Shown: piece by piece, positions 36,639 to 49,690 of the stretch | Layout of the letters: every line of letters starts with the position of its first letter | How positions within the stretch are numbered: the stretch's first letter is position 1 | Source: Chalara sp. BL73 | Taxonomy: Eukaryota; Ascomycota; Leotiomycetes; Helotiales | NCBI GenBank assembly: GCA_918026815.1 | Contig: CAKJVC010000057.1 | Span: forward strand, 1-64,000 | Direction of reading: 5' to 3' | DNA: 64,000 nt | The notes under the pieces: model-generated | The model's input: only the letters and a program-made list of their open reading frames with translations | Told to the model about the DNA's origin: nothing | Databases searched by the model: none | Position numbers and translations under genes: made by a program

Positions 36639-37664
36639 CTACTGTTTGCGGTCCAGCCTTCGGACGACAGCGCCAAGCAGAGACTTCAGAATCAGATCCG
36701 CAGTCAAAGGTCTACCCGTCCATTTGACTGTATCCACTATATCTCTGTCTCCAGGGAGATTATCATCCAAATCCTTCAGCGCAGCCGTAGCTCCGGCGTC
36801 GTTTCCGACTTGGAAGAATTGGATACCAAGCTGATTGGGCTCTGCGTCCAGCTTCTCGAGCTTCTTCAGATACTTCAAGATATAGCCTTCTGGGTCATCG
36901 CTCGACTCTCCGTCAGTGAAGATGATTAGGTTGAGAGGTTTGGTATCGTGAGGTCTTCTCTCTAGCTGGTCGAAATATGGCTTCAAGATGTGGTTGAGGC
37001 GTGCACCCGTGGGTGTGGCTCGCTGAGGTGATGCAGCACTGAAGATTTCAGCAACAGTGTGCGCATCCTTAATGCCGTAGTAGCCAGTGTCAGCAACGCC
37101 GCGCTTAGGCGTGTTGCCAGTAGTTTTGTGGTTCAAGAAGTAGATGTCCATGCCATCAGAATCGTGGGCTGCAACGATGGGGGCTAGAACTGCGAGTGCG
37201 TTCTGGACTTCCCGCCATCTCGTCAGACCGTTCGAGGACTCCCGCATGGAGCCGGAATCATCAATTAGCAGTACGGTGTCAAAGGATTTGAGGAAGGCAT
37301 AGGGGTCATCAGCCGTGCTTGCGTTAAGGGGACTGTGCTGAGCTGGTAAATGAGGTTGGGGCATCGAAAGAGGCGCATTGAGAGATTCGCCATACGAAGG
37401 GGGAGCCGGTTCGTTGGGGAACAAAGTATGGTTGTTCATGTTGGACTCCGGGCGTGTTGATGGCGAGTACGAACGTGAGAAGGGATTCATGCTTGGATTG
37501 GGACTGACGCTGCGCTGTCTTGGGGCGTTGCCGTCTTGAGAGTGGGAAGACTTGTTAGACTTTGTAGACAGGTTGCTGGCTTTGCGTCGTAGACTTCCGA
37601 AGAATGATGACGATGCGTTGGTGTCTCTCTGGGGCTCCACGACTGAGGGTGTTTTATCAAACAT
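36639..37664 (-). CDS. von Willebrand factor A domain protein
   Basis: A single exon of 341 aa. Residues 1-115 are Ser/Pro/Asn-rich and look disordered, with a PPSY motif at 88-91 that could bind a WW-domain ubiquitin ligase adaptor. The vWA domain starts near 125 and has a complete MIDAS: DDSGS at 135-139 (LLIDDSGSM), the TP-TG segment in ATPTGARLNHIL, and FTDGESSDDP. The metal-dependent ligand site should therefore be functional. No signal peptide or membrane segment is present, so it is probably cytosolic. Fungal proteins of this architecture are mostly uncharacterised. The start at 37664 is the first ATG of the frame. Confidence 0.9.
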   Translation of the reverse strand: MFDKTPSVVEPQRDTNASSSFFGSLRRKASNLSTKSNKSSHSQDGNAPRQRSVSPNPSMNPFSRSYSPSTRPESNMNNHTLFPNEPAPPSYGESLNAPLSMPQPHLPAQHSPLNASTADDPYAFLKSFDTVLLIDDSGSMRESSNGLTRWREVQNALAVLAPIVAAHDSDGMDIYFLNHKTTGNTPKRGVADTGYYGIKDAHTVAEIFSAASPQRATPTGARLNHILKPYFDQLERRPHDTKPLNLIIFTDGESSDDPEGYILKYLKKLEKLDAEPNQLGIQFFQVGNDAGATAALKDLDDNLPGDRDIVDTVKWTGRPLTADLILKSLLGAVVRRLDRKQ

Positions 37665-40600
37665 ATTTGCAGGTCTGATTCTATGAGATGGATCGATGAC
37701 GTATATGGAGGCAAGTATATGTGTGCCTGAAGTCCGGTATGGATGTTATGACTCTGAAGAATGTGAGTTTGCTTCCGAGCGCTTTTCTTTTATAGAAAGT
37801 TTGCCTCCGTTTGTATCTTGGGTCAGTCTGGCTTTGAGTCAGCCTATTGTGTGTTATAACAAAGAACTCTGATTAAGAACGCCACTAGTCTTTTGGTCAT
37901 GTAATCTGTTGATTTATGGGAAGATTCCAAAGAGGTTGATGACAATGGGCTGAGGGGTAATCAGATATCGACGTAGTCTGCCACTGAGTGCCGGCCGAAA
38001 TTGTGATTGGCTAAGAACCGAGAGACATAGCCTCGTGGCTGGTGCTGTTCTCGCCTCTGCGCCACCTTTTGTAACTACCTAATCACATTCTTCTAGTCAT
38101 CTGGGGGCTATGACAGTCTGCCTCGTCCACTCTAGGTCCCTAAAGAGATGAGAGAAAGACGTAAAGCATCTAGCCGCCCCCACGTGTTGAGCTCTTGGGA
38201 CCGATACCGAGGCTTGGATGGCCTTTATATGAACTAGCAAGGTGTATTCGGTATTTTTCAGAGCCCCAACGCAGGTACAAAGATGCTTGTATGACTAGGC
38301 GCGTTCCAAGGCAGTCCGTGCTCATGCTTGATACTCCTGATTCAGAAGGAGGTGTTGCGGTGATGATTATAGGGTGCGGTAGGATACAGTACATTCAAGT
38401 ACCTTCCTTACCAACTGAACTTCATGCTTGGGCATATTTACTACGGAAGACGTAGCCTTACCAAAGCTCTGCTAAGATAGCTGAGCCAAAAGCCAATAAT
38501 TATAGAACTAAGAACCTTAAGTACTGTAAAGTATTGGCAATCAAGCTCGACCATGCGTGCGACATCTACAATCGCCTGAAGCTCTGAAATATTAAATGCA
38601 GTACAAAGAATATAGAGGTATTAAGCCCATGATATCATATGATACATATATGAAACATTTTTATCATATATGATACGGAGCTTCTCGCTATCGCTATTTT
38701 GCATGCCATGTGGCTATTATATGCTTTCTGGTCCTATTAGGATGTTGTGTATATTGCCATAAACCTGTTGTGTAGTCGCACATTAGCCAGTACCTCGGCC
38801 ATCGTGATGATTACTATACCTTTACTTATTAGGTTTTGACCTAGACTATTGGCGGCTGTTGTGACTGGACATGCACTATGCTATAAAGATTTTGTGACAT
38901 TGATGTGCTTATGCTAACTACCTGACCATATCATCTGTGTTGACCCGGGCAATGATTGAGCCAATTCTCCGCATCGCACGCAGTAGGAGATGCCGCATAG
39001 TAGTACGAGCGAAACCTGTACTCCCCAACCGATTGAAACTCCTCGTCGCGACACCCGATATCGATCGAATGGTCAGCAGTACTCACCCCGTGTATGTGGA
39101 CCATGACAACTTCTTCTCATAGACTGGTACCATACCTAGCTGTTTCCAGTCAACCTCTCTTTAAGCCCTGGCCATTTTTCCTTTACGTACGGTTCCAACA
39201 TAAACTTGGCCCCAGTCGCAACATTACTATTTCTTAGGGTAGCATGGTCGGTGTAAGTATTGAGAAGATGGTGACTCTTGTGGACACAACAGCCACACGA
39301 TCTCGAATGTCTGATCTCTGCCATGTTGCTCGCCATGAACCACTGCTCGACGGCGGAACTATTGCCATTATGGGAGCAGTGCCGCCGGACTCTTTACGGC
39401 TTACGAACTCGCTAAAGAAAGCTCTGAGGCGATAAAAAAGGTATATCATCGTTATCGATGCACCGGATACACATAGTTTGCTGCTACGTCTTATAGTAAT
39501 ATTGGAATCCTAGGGTATGCTCAATTCAATTCCGATCTGATGCCACACGGTCTTTGCATGTATGGTCAGTGGAAGAGGTAAGGACGAGATGCAGAATTTT
39601 GACAGTGATGTGGATTAAAAGAGCCATCGAACTTCAGCGTGGGTCTTGGTGGAGGGGCTGGGCTTCAACTACTTCCGGCAGGATCTAGAAACCCGTAAAG
39701 TGATACCCTTAGAGGGAAATGCCTAGAGCAGAGATATTTGGCCGTAAGACTATCAAGAGAAGATCGATAATAAAATGATGCTGGTGCGAAGGACAAAGCG
39801 GCCTATGGCATATGAAGAGCATCATAATGCTCTCGCATATATGTCAGAGTCAAAGGAATTAGGATTAGAATAGGTAGATAGGTGATTCGGGTGACTTGAG
39901 ATATGAGAAAGACTGCTTTTAAGAGCTTCCAATCGCGCTGCACGGGGCTGTACCATATCAATACATTTATGGAGTTTAGTCACAGAATTACGATGATGAG
40001 TATTGACGCTGTCCAGATCATATTGTATGTAGGTAGGAGAGTCTTCAAGCCGTAGAGCTTTTCTGAAACGAATTCCGAGACCTCAACACGGCTGTAATAT
40101 GGTTTTACCAAATAGTCCCTCGTGTCACGTTCATAGAACGTATGGGATTCATCGATGGGCCTCGTCAGAGGAAGAGGAAGCATGACAACAAGTATAGGAT
40201 TACAAGGGCTTTCCAATCATTCATCAGTTCACCTACTACTGAAATCGAGACTGCCCTTCCGATTAAGCCAACTACAATAATGAAAGTGTTGGTTTACGAA
40301 CAACACAAGCAACTAAATTGCTGAAGGCGGCAGCTATGAGCAAAACTGCATAGTATGAGCGACGGCTCCATGCAGAACCCTTCATACAATCTTTGTTAAA
40401 GCTAGCTTTCACCAACGCAGAATAGCCAGCGCTGCTTGATTGGGGTGTATCTGCACATTATCTCCCAAACGGATCCTTTGATTAATAACACATATCAGGG
40501 TGCTTGGACCTCCTCTTAGCCAGCAGTTATAATATGTCTGTTTAGAAAATCAGTTCACAGTCCTCAACGAAGTCCTTTCGTTAGGAAGCTCATCGCTTTG

Positions 40601-41531
40601 TAGACCTGAAGATTACAGAGTTTTCCAAAGCCTCATTGATGAGGATAACAGCCCAAGGTTGTGTATCGCCTTAGCCTGGGCAATGAGCCCTCACCTATCA
40701 CGTCCCGCCAGCGTATTTGCCTTGTCGCAGCTTTAGCACGTTTAAGCGTGATGATTCAGGCTGAGGCTGTCTAGAGTGGGCCTTGTGGGATGAGGCTAGA
40801 ATCTTCCAGAGTACTGCCCTGGCATGGCTGGCTCTTTGTTGAAACCTGACAGAAATGCTTTCAGCAAGGCTGCAAACAATATGCCTAGGTATAAACTTGG
40901 GGGCATGTGGGAGGCGTCGGGCGGCTATATCTATCGGATAAATCGGGCACTAGTAATGCCGATCTTGTACTTCCCGAGAAATGCTTGTACTGTAACAGTA
41001 ACAAAGTCGCCTGGGGGGTTGGATTGGAGGGGCAGGTGGAGATAAACCTTATCTGCACACACAGTTTACCCTTTCACCTCATGCTCTCCATCAGCGAATA
41101 AAATATTCCCTTGTTATTTTTTGAAGGTCTTCTTGACCAAGTGCTTTCCTTTTCATCATATTACCCGACCAGGTTATTTCTACTTGTGTACGCAGGCTGT
41201 TGCCCGCCCATTAAGCTTTGTGATCGTCGTTTCGTGGAACCTGGGTCCCCTGTAGACCCTGAACAAAGTTTGAGTGTCCAGTCAGCATCTATCCAGGGGG
41301 TTATTCATCACCATACATAACCTACCGCACCGCACTCCCTTTGTGCTCAAGGAAAACAGTTCTGGGCTTAAGACATGCGATGAAGCATTTTCCAAGCTCC
41401 TTCGCATTCATTTATACTCACAGCCTCGGTTGAGCAACCTACGAGAGTGCTCTCAGATATGTGGAATCAAATCGTCTCTTTGAACTCCGTGTAATACAGC
41501 CTATTTTCGTTCCGCAACAAACAGTGTGGCC
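37665..41531. other. Long intergenic stretch, no supported gene
   Basis: An AT-rich part near 38630-38680 contains two neighbouring palindrome-like TATCATATGATA and TATCATATATGATA units. Coding-like scraps occur around 38937-39449 on both strands but do not assemble into a recognisable protein. The final ~400 bp precede the histidine kinase and are its likely promoter. Confidence 0.4.
38632..38676. repeat. Paired AT-rich palindromic units
   Basis: TATCATATGATA and TATCATATATGATA, each self-complementary, lie about 25 bp apart and could form hairpins. Significance is unknown. Confidence 0.5.
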
Positions 41532-44500
41532 ATGCCCAAGTCAACAAGCCCGACAGCGAGGGAGCGAGAGGTCTGCAGGTAATCGAAGGCTTTCCTACCA
41601 TATCAGGCATTACCTTTGGCGCACGAGGCTAATTTGAAAAGATACTACCAGCGTTTCGACCTTCCCGCAGCTTCCGCTCATGATCGCAATGACCGTGAGA
41701 CAAGTCCTCGCTCCTCCAGTGATCCCGTCTTGACTGCGTTTGCGCAACTCGGAGCTCATAGGCTATGTGCAAAGCGTGGCCTCATCACTCTTTCCGCCAG
41801 AGATACTGAATACATACTTGCAGAAGCGGGGGTTGGTTTGGGTCTCCAGCAGGATGATGATAAGAATGATCCATTATGGCACGGAGTTCGTCTTATCTCC
41901 TTTCAAATATGTCACTTCCCCGATTAGGAGCTGCGAGCTGAAGAATTATTTTGAAAGCCAAGACACTTCGTTTGTCCTGCTATTACAAATTCTAAAATAG
42001 CTACTCCTAGCTTCTGAAGAACTTCAAACTGGTCATTGGGCTAACTCGGTGATAGGCTGTCGCGCTCAAGGAAAATTGTGGTCTGGGCATGGAATTAGTT
42101 AAAATATTCTGCGGAGATGATGAAGCGACACCCAAATATGCATTTTTCCCTGACCTTAGCAAGGACGACAGGTTCGCCAAAAAATGTGTCGTCGAGAGGG
42201 AGCCTCATGTGAGATTTCTCGCTTGTGTCCCCCTCCGCTCGCAACTACATAGAGGAATGGTAATTGGCACTTATATTGTGGTGGATGATAAACCACACGA
42301 GGGGTTGAGTGAGGGTGAAATTGAGTTCTTGATTGACATGGGAGTGACTGTGATGGACCATCTCGAGGCTCAACGATTAAACCAGATGCAGTACCGCTCA
42401 GAACGAATGGTGAAAGCTATCGGGTTGTTCATTGAGGGAAAATCGACCCTGAGGGATTGGTGGCTGGCAGGCGGGCATAAGTCTCAGCACTCAAAGATCA
42501 AAAAGCGCATCCGGCATGGCGCTACATTAGATGGCCAGGCGGATCTCGAGTTTGGTGTGCAGGACCCTCTGGAAGACTTACCAGCTCCTGGCAGGAGTAT
42601 GGCAAGTGTGTTTACTCATACTCATACGCATTCACCAACACAAAACCTGGAACATTCGCCACTCTCAAGATCTCCGTCATCATCCACATTGTCCCACATC
42701 GATCGTAGTGGTGATGGTAGACCTGGAATACCCCAGAGGGATAGCTACACATCAACAGACACCACAACTCCGACTACAACATTTTCTAAGTCCAATGTTC
42801 CACGAAACAGTTCTGTCACTACTTTTGACACATCTGAAGGAACAGCAGGTGATGGTGCTAGGCCTACCACCGTTGCATTTGACTTACCCCAGGACTCATC
42901 TACCACTGAAATATCGAAGGAGCTGCAAGAAGCTTTATTGACGAAAGATCTGAAAGCAGTATTCGGCCGAGCAAGTAATCTCATTCGAGAAGCTGGCGGC
43001 GTAGATGGAACCATATTCTATGATGCAAGCATTAGCTCGTTTGGCGCTGCGTCTCAAAAGGATAGTATGGAGCAGAAAGCTCCAGGAAATTTTGATGTGA
43101 ATGAGGTGATGCACACCAGCGAAGATGATGCAGCACGGAGATCTTCCGATACTGATACTCAAGCTGCCGAAAACTGCTGTAGTATTCTAGGGTTTAGTAC
43201 TCGAAAACGATCAAGCCTCCGCGGGCACGCCCCTCCACCTGAGAACCAGCATTTCCCAGAGAAAGTGTTGAGAACTCTTCTCAAAAGATACCCTCATGGA
43301 AAAGTTTTCAACTTTGATGAAGATGGATCATTCTCTTCTAGCGATACTGATAATGCTTATCTTCCAGGCGAAGATCCGCCAGTACATCGACGGGAAATTT
43401 CGGATGGAAACACGCAGCGTAAAAGAATATCCAGAGAAGCAGAAGCTGCGGCACTCCGTAAAGCATTACCTGGTGCTCGAAGCGTATTTTGGTTTCCATT
43501 GTGGGACCAGAGCAGGGAAAGATGGTACGCTGGAAGTCTAGTGTGGTCCACGTCACCGACACGATTACTTTGCCCTATCGAGGATCTCACCTATCTTGCA
43601 GCATTTGGAAACAGCGTCATGGCAGAGGTCGCCCGACTTTCAGCCTTGGTGCTAACACAGATGAAGAATGATTTCATCTCCAGCATATCACATGAGCTTC
43701 GCTCGCCTCTGCATGGTGTCTTAGCGAGTGTTGAATTCCTTCAAGAGACAGAAATGACGGAAGTACAGACTGATATGGTAAACAATATTAATGCCTCTGG
43801 AAGAGTCCTGCTGGACACGATAAATCACGTTCTCGACTTCTCCAAAGTTAATAAAAGGGTGAAGGATAGGAGTAAAGCGTCAAAGAAGAGGGCGGGAAAG
43901 AAACCCAGAATGTCAGTTCAAGAAGAGGAAGGTTTAGATAACACTGAGAAAGCTACGTCAGATGTATGCGTGTTGTCAGAAGAAGTAGTCGGGAGTGTAT
44001 ACGCGGGCCGCAACCTGAGTAAACTAGCCTATGATACTTGTGGTAATCACCAGAGTCCGAAAGCCCAGTCGTCAGATATTACGGAAAATCCAGTCACCAT
44101 AATTATGGATGTACAGTGGCGGCCAAATTGGACATTCGAGGTGGATGCTGGTGCATGGAGGCGGATACTCCTAAACTTGTTCGGAAACTCAATGAAGTAT
44201 ACAAGGAGTGGATATATTAAAGTGTCATTGACCGTTGAGGATGATGTGGTCTTAAAAGGCAAGAAAGGTCGATCTATGATGGTGCTGAAAGTCAAAGACT
44301 CTGGTAAGGGCATTTCAAAGGAGTTCTTAAAGCATCATCTGTATAAACCTTTCGCCCAAGAAGACTCCTTGGCTGCAGGAGCCGGTCTTGGGCTGAGCAT
44401 TGTGCGTCACATCATTCAAGACCTTGAAGGCGAGATCAATTTCAAGAGTGAGCAAGGGGTTGGAACCGAGGCTATAGTCAAACTGCCTATGGTGGCGAGC

Positions 44501-45728
44501 TTGCCATCTAAACAAGATGTGCCAGATTTTGTCGCTCAAGTAAAACTAGCGACTCAAGGGCGAAAATTTTGCCTGGATGGGTTTGACCGATACCCTGACA
44601 TTCCTGATGGCATACTTCCCGCTGACTTCGAAGGAGCAATGTTCCTCAAATCTTCGATGCATATGATGCTACAGGAATGGTTTGGAATGGAGCCTGGCAT
44701 GACTTTTACAATTGACAAAACACAATTCGATGTTGAGGTTATCATGGAATCTGGCGTTTCAAGCTTGGATGACAAGTTGAAGTCATATGAATCAAGATCA
44801 GATAATTACGGCCCATCAATCGTTATTATACTCTGCGAAGCTTACCCACAGGGTCTAAAAGCTGTCTCTCATGGGTTACTTAAAGTCTTCTACGTTCCAC
44901 AGCCGTAAGTATCTACGTTTTCACCAATTCCACATCATACTAATCTCCGCCCAGATTTGGTCCACATAAGATTGCGAAGGTGCTACACCAGGCATTCGTT
45001 AGTCAAACTGCACTTCCAGAAGCAATATCAAAGAGAAATGAAAATACATCAGCACCTGAGGCTACACCTGCACCAGTCCAACCATCTTACGCAAACTTGA
45101 TCCCAGATGCATTACCAACGCATCAAGATTGGTACAATTCCAGCTCTGCAGGGTACACATCGCCAACCTCAGATATTCCGATGCCAAATGCACCTGCTCC
45201 TGTCATCACATCCATTGGATTCGATCGTAGAACGTCAATTGACACATCCGTTGTCAATCACAAAGGTGGATTACGAGTCCTCCTTGTTGAGGACAATGAG
45301 ATAAACCTCAAACTACTAGTTGCTTATATGCGGAAATTGAAACTCAACCATGATACCGCTATCAATGGTCTTGAAGCGCTGAATAGGTACAAAGAAGCCC
45401 AGGGCGGTTTTGATGTGATTTTTATGGGTATGCTTTTGCCTTCTTTCCGTTTTACCCTTAAGTCAGCCATGACTAACGTATCGGGCTAGATATCTCAATG
45501 CCTATAATGAGCGGGATCGAAAGCACACGGCATATTCGCCGCTTCGAGCGCGAGCAAGGGTTGAATCCAGTAGCTCTTGTAGCATTGACTGGAGCGGCAA
45601 ATCCGACAACGAGGCAGGAAGCGTTCAGCAGTGGTGTGGATCTATTTTTAACGAAGCCAGTGCCGATGAGAAGCTTAAAGATTATGTTAGATGATTTAAG
45701 AAGTGATGGAAGGAGGATAGGCGCTTAA
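41532..45728 (+). CDS. GAF-type hybrid histidine kinase
   Basis: A two-component hybrid sensor kinase. My model has five exons: 41532-41578, 41642-41885, 42056-44904, 44955-45427 and 45490-45728, giving 1283 aa. The start is MPKSTSPTAREREVCR. A GAF-like sensor region follows (ITLSARDTEYILAEAG; PDLSKDDRFA; FLACVPLRSQLHRGMVIGTY). A long Ser/Thr-rich linker (about residues 250-590) precedes the HisKA H-box SISHELRSPLHGV, with His643 as phospho-acceptor. The HATPase domain has an N-box (NLFGNSMKYT), G1 (VKDSGKGI), F-box (PFAQEDS) and G2 (GAGLGLSIV). The receiver begins LRVLLVEDNEINLKLL; its acceptor Asp1205 (FMDISMPIMSG) is split by the last intron. The receiver then has ALTGAAN and KPV. All catalytic residues are present. 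Such kinases feed the HOG MAP-kinase phosphorelay through Ypd1. Exons 1-3 are less certain than the rest. Confidence 0.9.
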
Positions 45729-47543
45729 TATGGAGCTACTTTATGATTTGATCATCGGACGATACCAATCTCGGTTTTAATGGGTCTTGGAGTCCGGAAA
45801 AGTATTACAAGAGGTGGCGTGATATTTATAGATGGCAACTTCCTGGGATCTAAAGATATCATTTTCTGGTAGATATTGGCGTATTGATGCCTTGGATTCT
45901 ATGTCTAGGCTTTTCGATATGTAAATTGGACAGCTCAGGATGGCACTGCAAAGTGATCCGACCATTTCAACCCTTAACACAAACCTGTTTTGCTTCTACC
46001 AGGCTTCATGATACATTGAAACGTGAAGGTAAAGCAACAGAAATTTGTCCCCTTAAGAATTAGCCATCTGACTACATTTGGTGTCCTGATGTAAAGGTCA
46101 AGGAGGTGTAATGAAGACGAGGCAGTCAACCCGTTAGAGCCCCTGAAGGGTATGCCGAATGTGGTATTTCGCAAACATGTCCCCATTCCATCAACCCCCC
46201 TTGCAGATGAAGCCGCCACGGATTGTAGCAGGGTCATCAAAGACTGTTGAAAAGCCTTCAGCGCGCTTGTGGATTATCATATCTCTCACTTCTATACTCA
46301 ACGGGGGGCGGGGGGGCATACTCTTAACAGTTGATGACCAAGTTGCAGAGGGGTGCGATATTGTGTGGCACGATATCGTACATACGCAAGGCCGGGAATT
46401 TTCCATGGATCAGAAAGTATATTGATTCACGAATCAACATGGTCCTTTTTTATTCGACTCGCAGACGTCTATCATGCCATCCCAACAGGCAACAAGCGCT
46501 TGCTTGGAACCGAGAAGTTGGCTGGATAGTTTGGTACATATTTAGAAGCTTACCAGGCAAGTTTCTAATGCTATAACAGAAAGCAACCATCTCTCCAGCC
46601 ACCTTCGAGGCTGTCCTGATGATGCACATAGCGGCCTGGCACCTAGTACCACGAACTACAAACGGCTCCTGTTTCCTGCTCGCCTTTTTTCAATCACCCC
46701 GTGGCCTTCGCGCACATCACACGCTTCTTGGCTGTGAATTCGAACGGCCATATCGAGGACGGTAATGTAACAGAGCATACGCATCTACATCATGAGAAGG
46801 AGATCGTCAGTAAGTTAATATGAGAAACAGAGCATCTATGACCGTAATTTGAGCTTGCTCCCCCATGCCAACCCAACGCCGCTGGAGAGAGCATAAGCCA
46901 CATCCTGCCCGGCATAGATAACATGCACAACGGATTTCCCAGTACGCACCCCCCCCTTTGTCCGAGCGAGCATACGCATGAGCCGCCGAGGCGGGGAGGA
47001 AGACGGGATGCCTGGCCCGTTAATTGCGAGCCCTACGCCTATCCAAGGGACCTTGAACGGGCTCGAGAGGTTTAGCCGCGTAGCAAACCGCGGTGCACGC
47101 TTGTCGCTCGATGCCCTTTACGGCAGCAGACTGACTGACTGGTTCGGTAACGGGAATGGACATATAACACCAGCAGAAACGCGTGCAAAACGCGCCGTGT
47201 TAACTTCTGTTAAATATTCATGACGGAGACGGGCGAGGACGCAAGAAACGCTTTCCAAGGTAATCTGCCTAGACCGCCTGGTACGTCAAATCGAGCCCCT
47301 ACCACACCGATCCGTCTACGCTGCTTTGGCTTTGTGCTTGAATGAAGAGGATTAATTCTCATTTATTTTGTAATCCCAACCGTATTATACCCTTATATTA
47401 AATTAATTACAGGATGCTTTCGTGTTTCTTTGCTTCCAGTAAACTGCCTCTTGAGACTACGCAACAGCGAAGTTGCTTGACCTCTGATTATTAGTCGTAC
47501 AGCATAGTAATGGTACAGATTTCCAACCCCAAAAAGAACGTCA
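45729..47543. other. Intergenic, no supported gene
   Basis: An 81-codon frame from ATG 46978 (MSRRGGEEDGMPGPLIASPT) lies in a GC-rich pocket (46930-47320) unlike its AT-richer surroundings. It has no recognisable domain. A G-run sits at 46303-46316. The right edge is the 3' flank of ERG27. Confidence 0.35.
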
Positions 47544-49193
47544 TCACTTCTTCCCCTTGACTCCAAGAATACCCTCCCACTCCCCCCGCAGCCTTTCCAT
47601 TTCTCGCCAGCATTGGCCACCGAGGATCTCGAAATCCTCTCTCGCCTCTTTGGTAAGATCAACATGCGTCTTCCTTCTCCCGATTAGTGCATCGCTTGCT
47701 GTCGATCCCACCTTGCCGTCCCAGCCCCAGCCAGGAACGTTAGTCCGCATGGCTCTCTCGTTACCAGACCTATCTGTGGCGGAGCCCCATTTCGCTTCTC
47801 TGATATTCATCCTCTCAACAGTTTCGTCACTGGCTAGAGCTACCCAGACAGCCGCTACAGCGGCCTTGTCAGGGTCGATCGTGTGCCATGGACTTCCAAA
47901 CCATCTGGCAACTAAGAATACAAATTTATAGATGATGACAAGGATGAAATTCAGTGGAAGAATATCTGATGCGAAGATGCCTGGATGCGCAACGAACACT
48001 CTTGGCTTGACCAATTCTTCTTTGGTTTCTGTGCTGGCTTTAACAGTCACAGTAGCTTTCGTGTCAAAGTAGGATGCCACATCTCGATTCACTGATGGTA
48101 ATTCCGAGGTGAATGCGAGAAGGTCAATAAGGCGCTTACTACTTTCGTACGGCAGTTTGGATTGGATTGCTTGAATGTCATCGATGGAAAGTAAATTAGG
48201 ATGGCCATCAGCTTCTAGGCTTGACATCCAAATAATCTTCCCACCCGAGGTGGCAGATTCCGATGCAGGCCGAGAAAGAAGTGGCATCAACTCATGAGTG
48301 AGGATGTAATGTCCAAATACGTTCGAACAGAAGACTTCGCCAAGCGGTGGTTCATCTGTTTGCTCTTGTTCCGACAGCAGGGGCTGCTTCTCTTCATCTC
48401 CTTTCTGTGCAGCTTTGTAGGTTGACTGTGGTCTGGTAAGTGCACCTTGGTTTGAAATCTTGAATGCCGGCCAGGTCACCGAGTCTTTCAAATCCAGCAA
48501 TATCGTTTTCGTTGCGAGCAAATAGTCCACCCCGAGCCAGCCGCCATGTCCGGCATTCAATATCACAGAGTCCAATCTTGGGATCCTGATGCCATGCAAT
48601 CCCCACCCCCAAGCTCTCTGCGCACCAATTGAACCTGGTGTCGTATTGAGAGCCCAGCGATCCTGCACTATGTCCTCCGAATAGCTCGCTGTGCCTGGCG
48701 AGCCATGAGGCAATGGCCGCCCCTCCATAGTCGTAGCATCCGGGCTCCCAACTGTTCCGTTGACCAGTCTATCAGCCAGCGCGTACACGCTCTTCAGATC
48801 GCAAAGATCAGCCTCCACACCTAGGAAGTGTACTCTTCGCACTGTGTCCTCCCAGTTGTATGCTGTGCCTTGCGCCTTCGCTTTCTTCCGTAATGTTGTG
48901 GCAAGTTCCGAGTATTCTGCTACTTTGCGTAGTTGGGCCCGTAGACGGGATATGGCGAATCGAGTTTTGAGCGGAGTGCGTGTGCATAGTATTAAAATTA
49001 GATGTTTGTTCGAAGGCGTATTCGGTGAGTACAAGAACTCCTCGATTAGTCGTGCTGCGATGGAATGCCCAAGACCACTGAAATAATATTAGAACCAACA
49101 TGTCAAGGAACGCAGGGGGTGTATGCACCTGTTTGCGCCGGTAATAAGGGTAAAATGTTGGCCATCGCTCGTCTCCCATGGTGGAAGACCCAT
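47544..49193 (-). CDS. ERG27: 3-keto-steroid reductase (sterol C-4 demethylation complex)
   Basis: Reduces the 3-keto intermediate in C-4 demethylation during ergosterol synthesis at the ER and lipid droplet, using NADPH. Exons 49129-49193 and 47544-49077 (51-nt intron) give 532 aa. The N-terminus MGLPPWETSDGQHF is followed by the cofactor loop TGANSGLG (residues 18-25, split by the intron), the NAG motif (ILNAGHGG), and the catalytic region ending in YESSKR. A hydrophobic segment (LPLNFILVIIYKFVFLVARWF) probably anchors it to membrane. An insert rich in Gly/Ser/Thr near residues 110-150 matches filamentous-fungal, not yeast, ERG27. In Botrytis this enzyme is the target of hydroxyanilide fungicides. 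It is followed on the same strand by further lipid and glycan genes. Confidence 0.95.
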
Positions 49194-49690
49194 TGTTAAA
49201 ATATTGATCAATACTTGTCAATTAGAAGTTTTACGATTAATAAATGAATGCTTTGTAAAGTTTTGACTGGTATAATTCGAATCCTTTGGGCTTCCAAAAA
49301 AAAAAAAAAGGTTTCATCAACCAGGGGCAATCCAACCAAATTATGTGGGGTACGGAGCTAGTCCATTTGAGGATATCTTGGCAAAATACTGACACAGCAA
49401 TCGATACTCTATAAGTTAGGTTACACGATCACATTCGCCTCCGACGCAACTGCCTCAATGAAGAATATATCTATGAATAACCCGCAGCTGTGCCGGTAAT
49501 CACACTTCTGAATGCTCAAGCAATCGAGACTTCAATAGGCTTGTCTTGAATGCAAATTATATATATCAAAACGATGCTTAGAAGCAAGATCAGATGAAAT
49601 GAAATGAAATCAGATATGGTATTGGCCCGGACCGTATACGCCACCGCTATCAATAAACCAACAGCAATATATCTAATTCCCAGAAATGGT
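49194..49690. other. Short intergenic gap ERG27/GPT2
   Basis: Promoter of ERG27 and 3' flank of the acyltransferase gene, both on the minus strand. A poly-A run of 13 lies at about 49297-49309. No gene was seen. Confidence 0.5.

Noticed and set aside
38937..39449. Coding-like scraps on both strands
   Set aside because: No family match, no consistent frame and no introns that join them.
41532..41582. Apparent premature TAA near the start of the histidine kinase
   Set aside because: A 63-nt GT-AG intron (41579-41641) with a good branch point removes it and gives a family-like N-terminus.
48760..49086. Plus-strand frame over the ERG27 N-terminus
   Set aside because: It lies antisense to the unambiguous ERG27 reductase sequence.
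49297..49309. Poly-A run as a possible retroelement tail
   Set aside because: No target-site duplication or reverse-transcriptase sequence adjoins it; it is a simple homopolymer between two genes.
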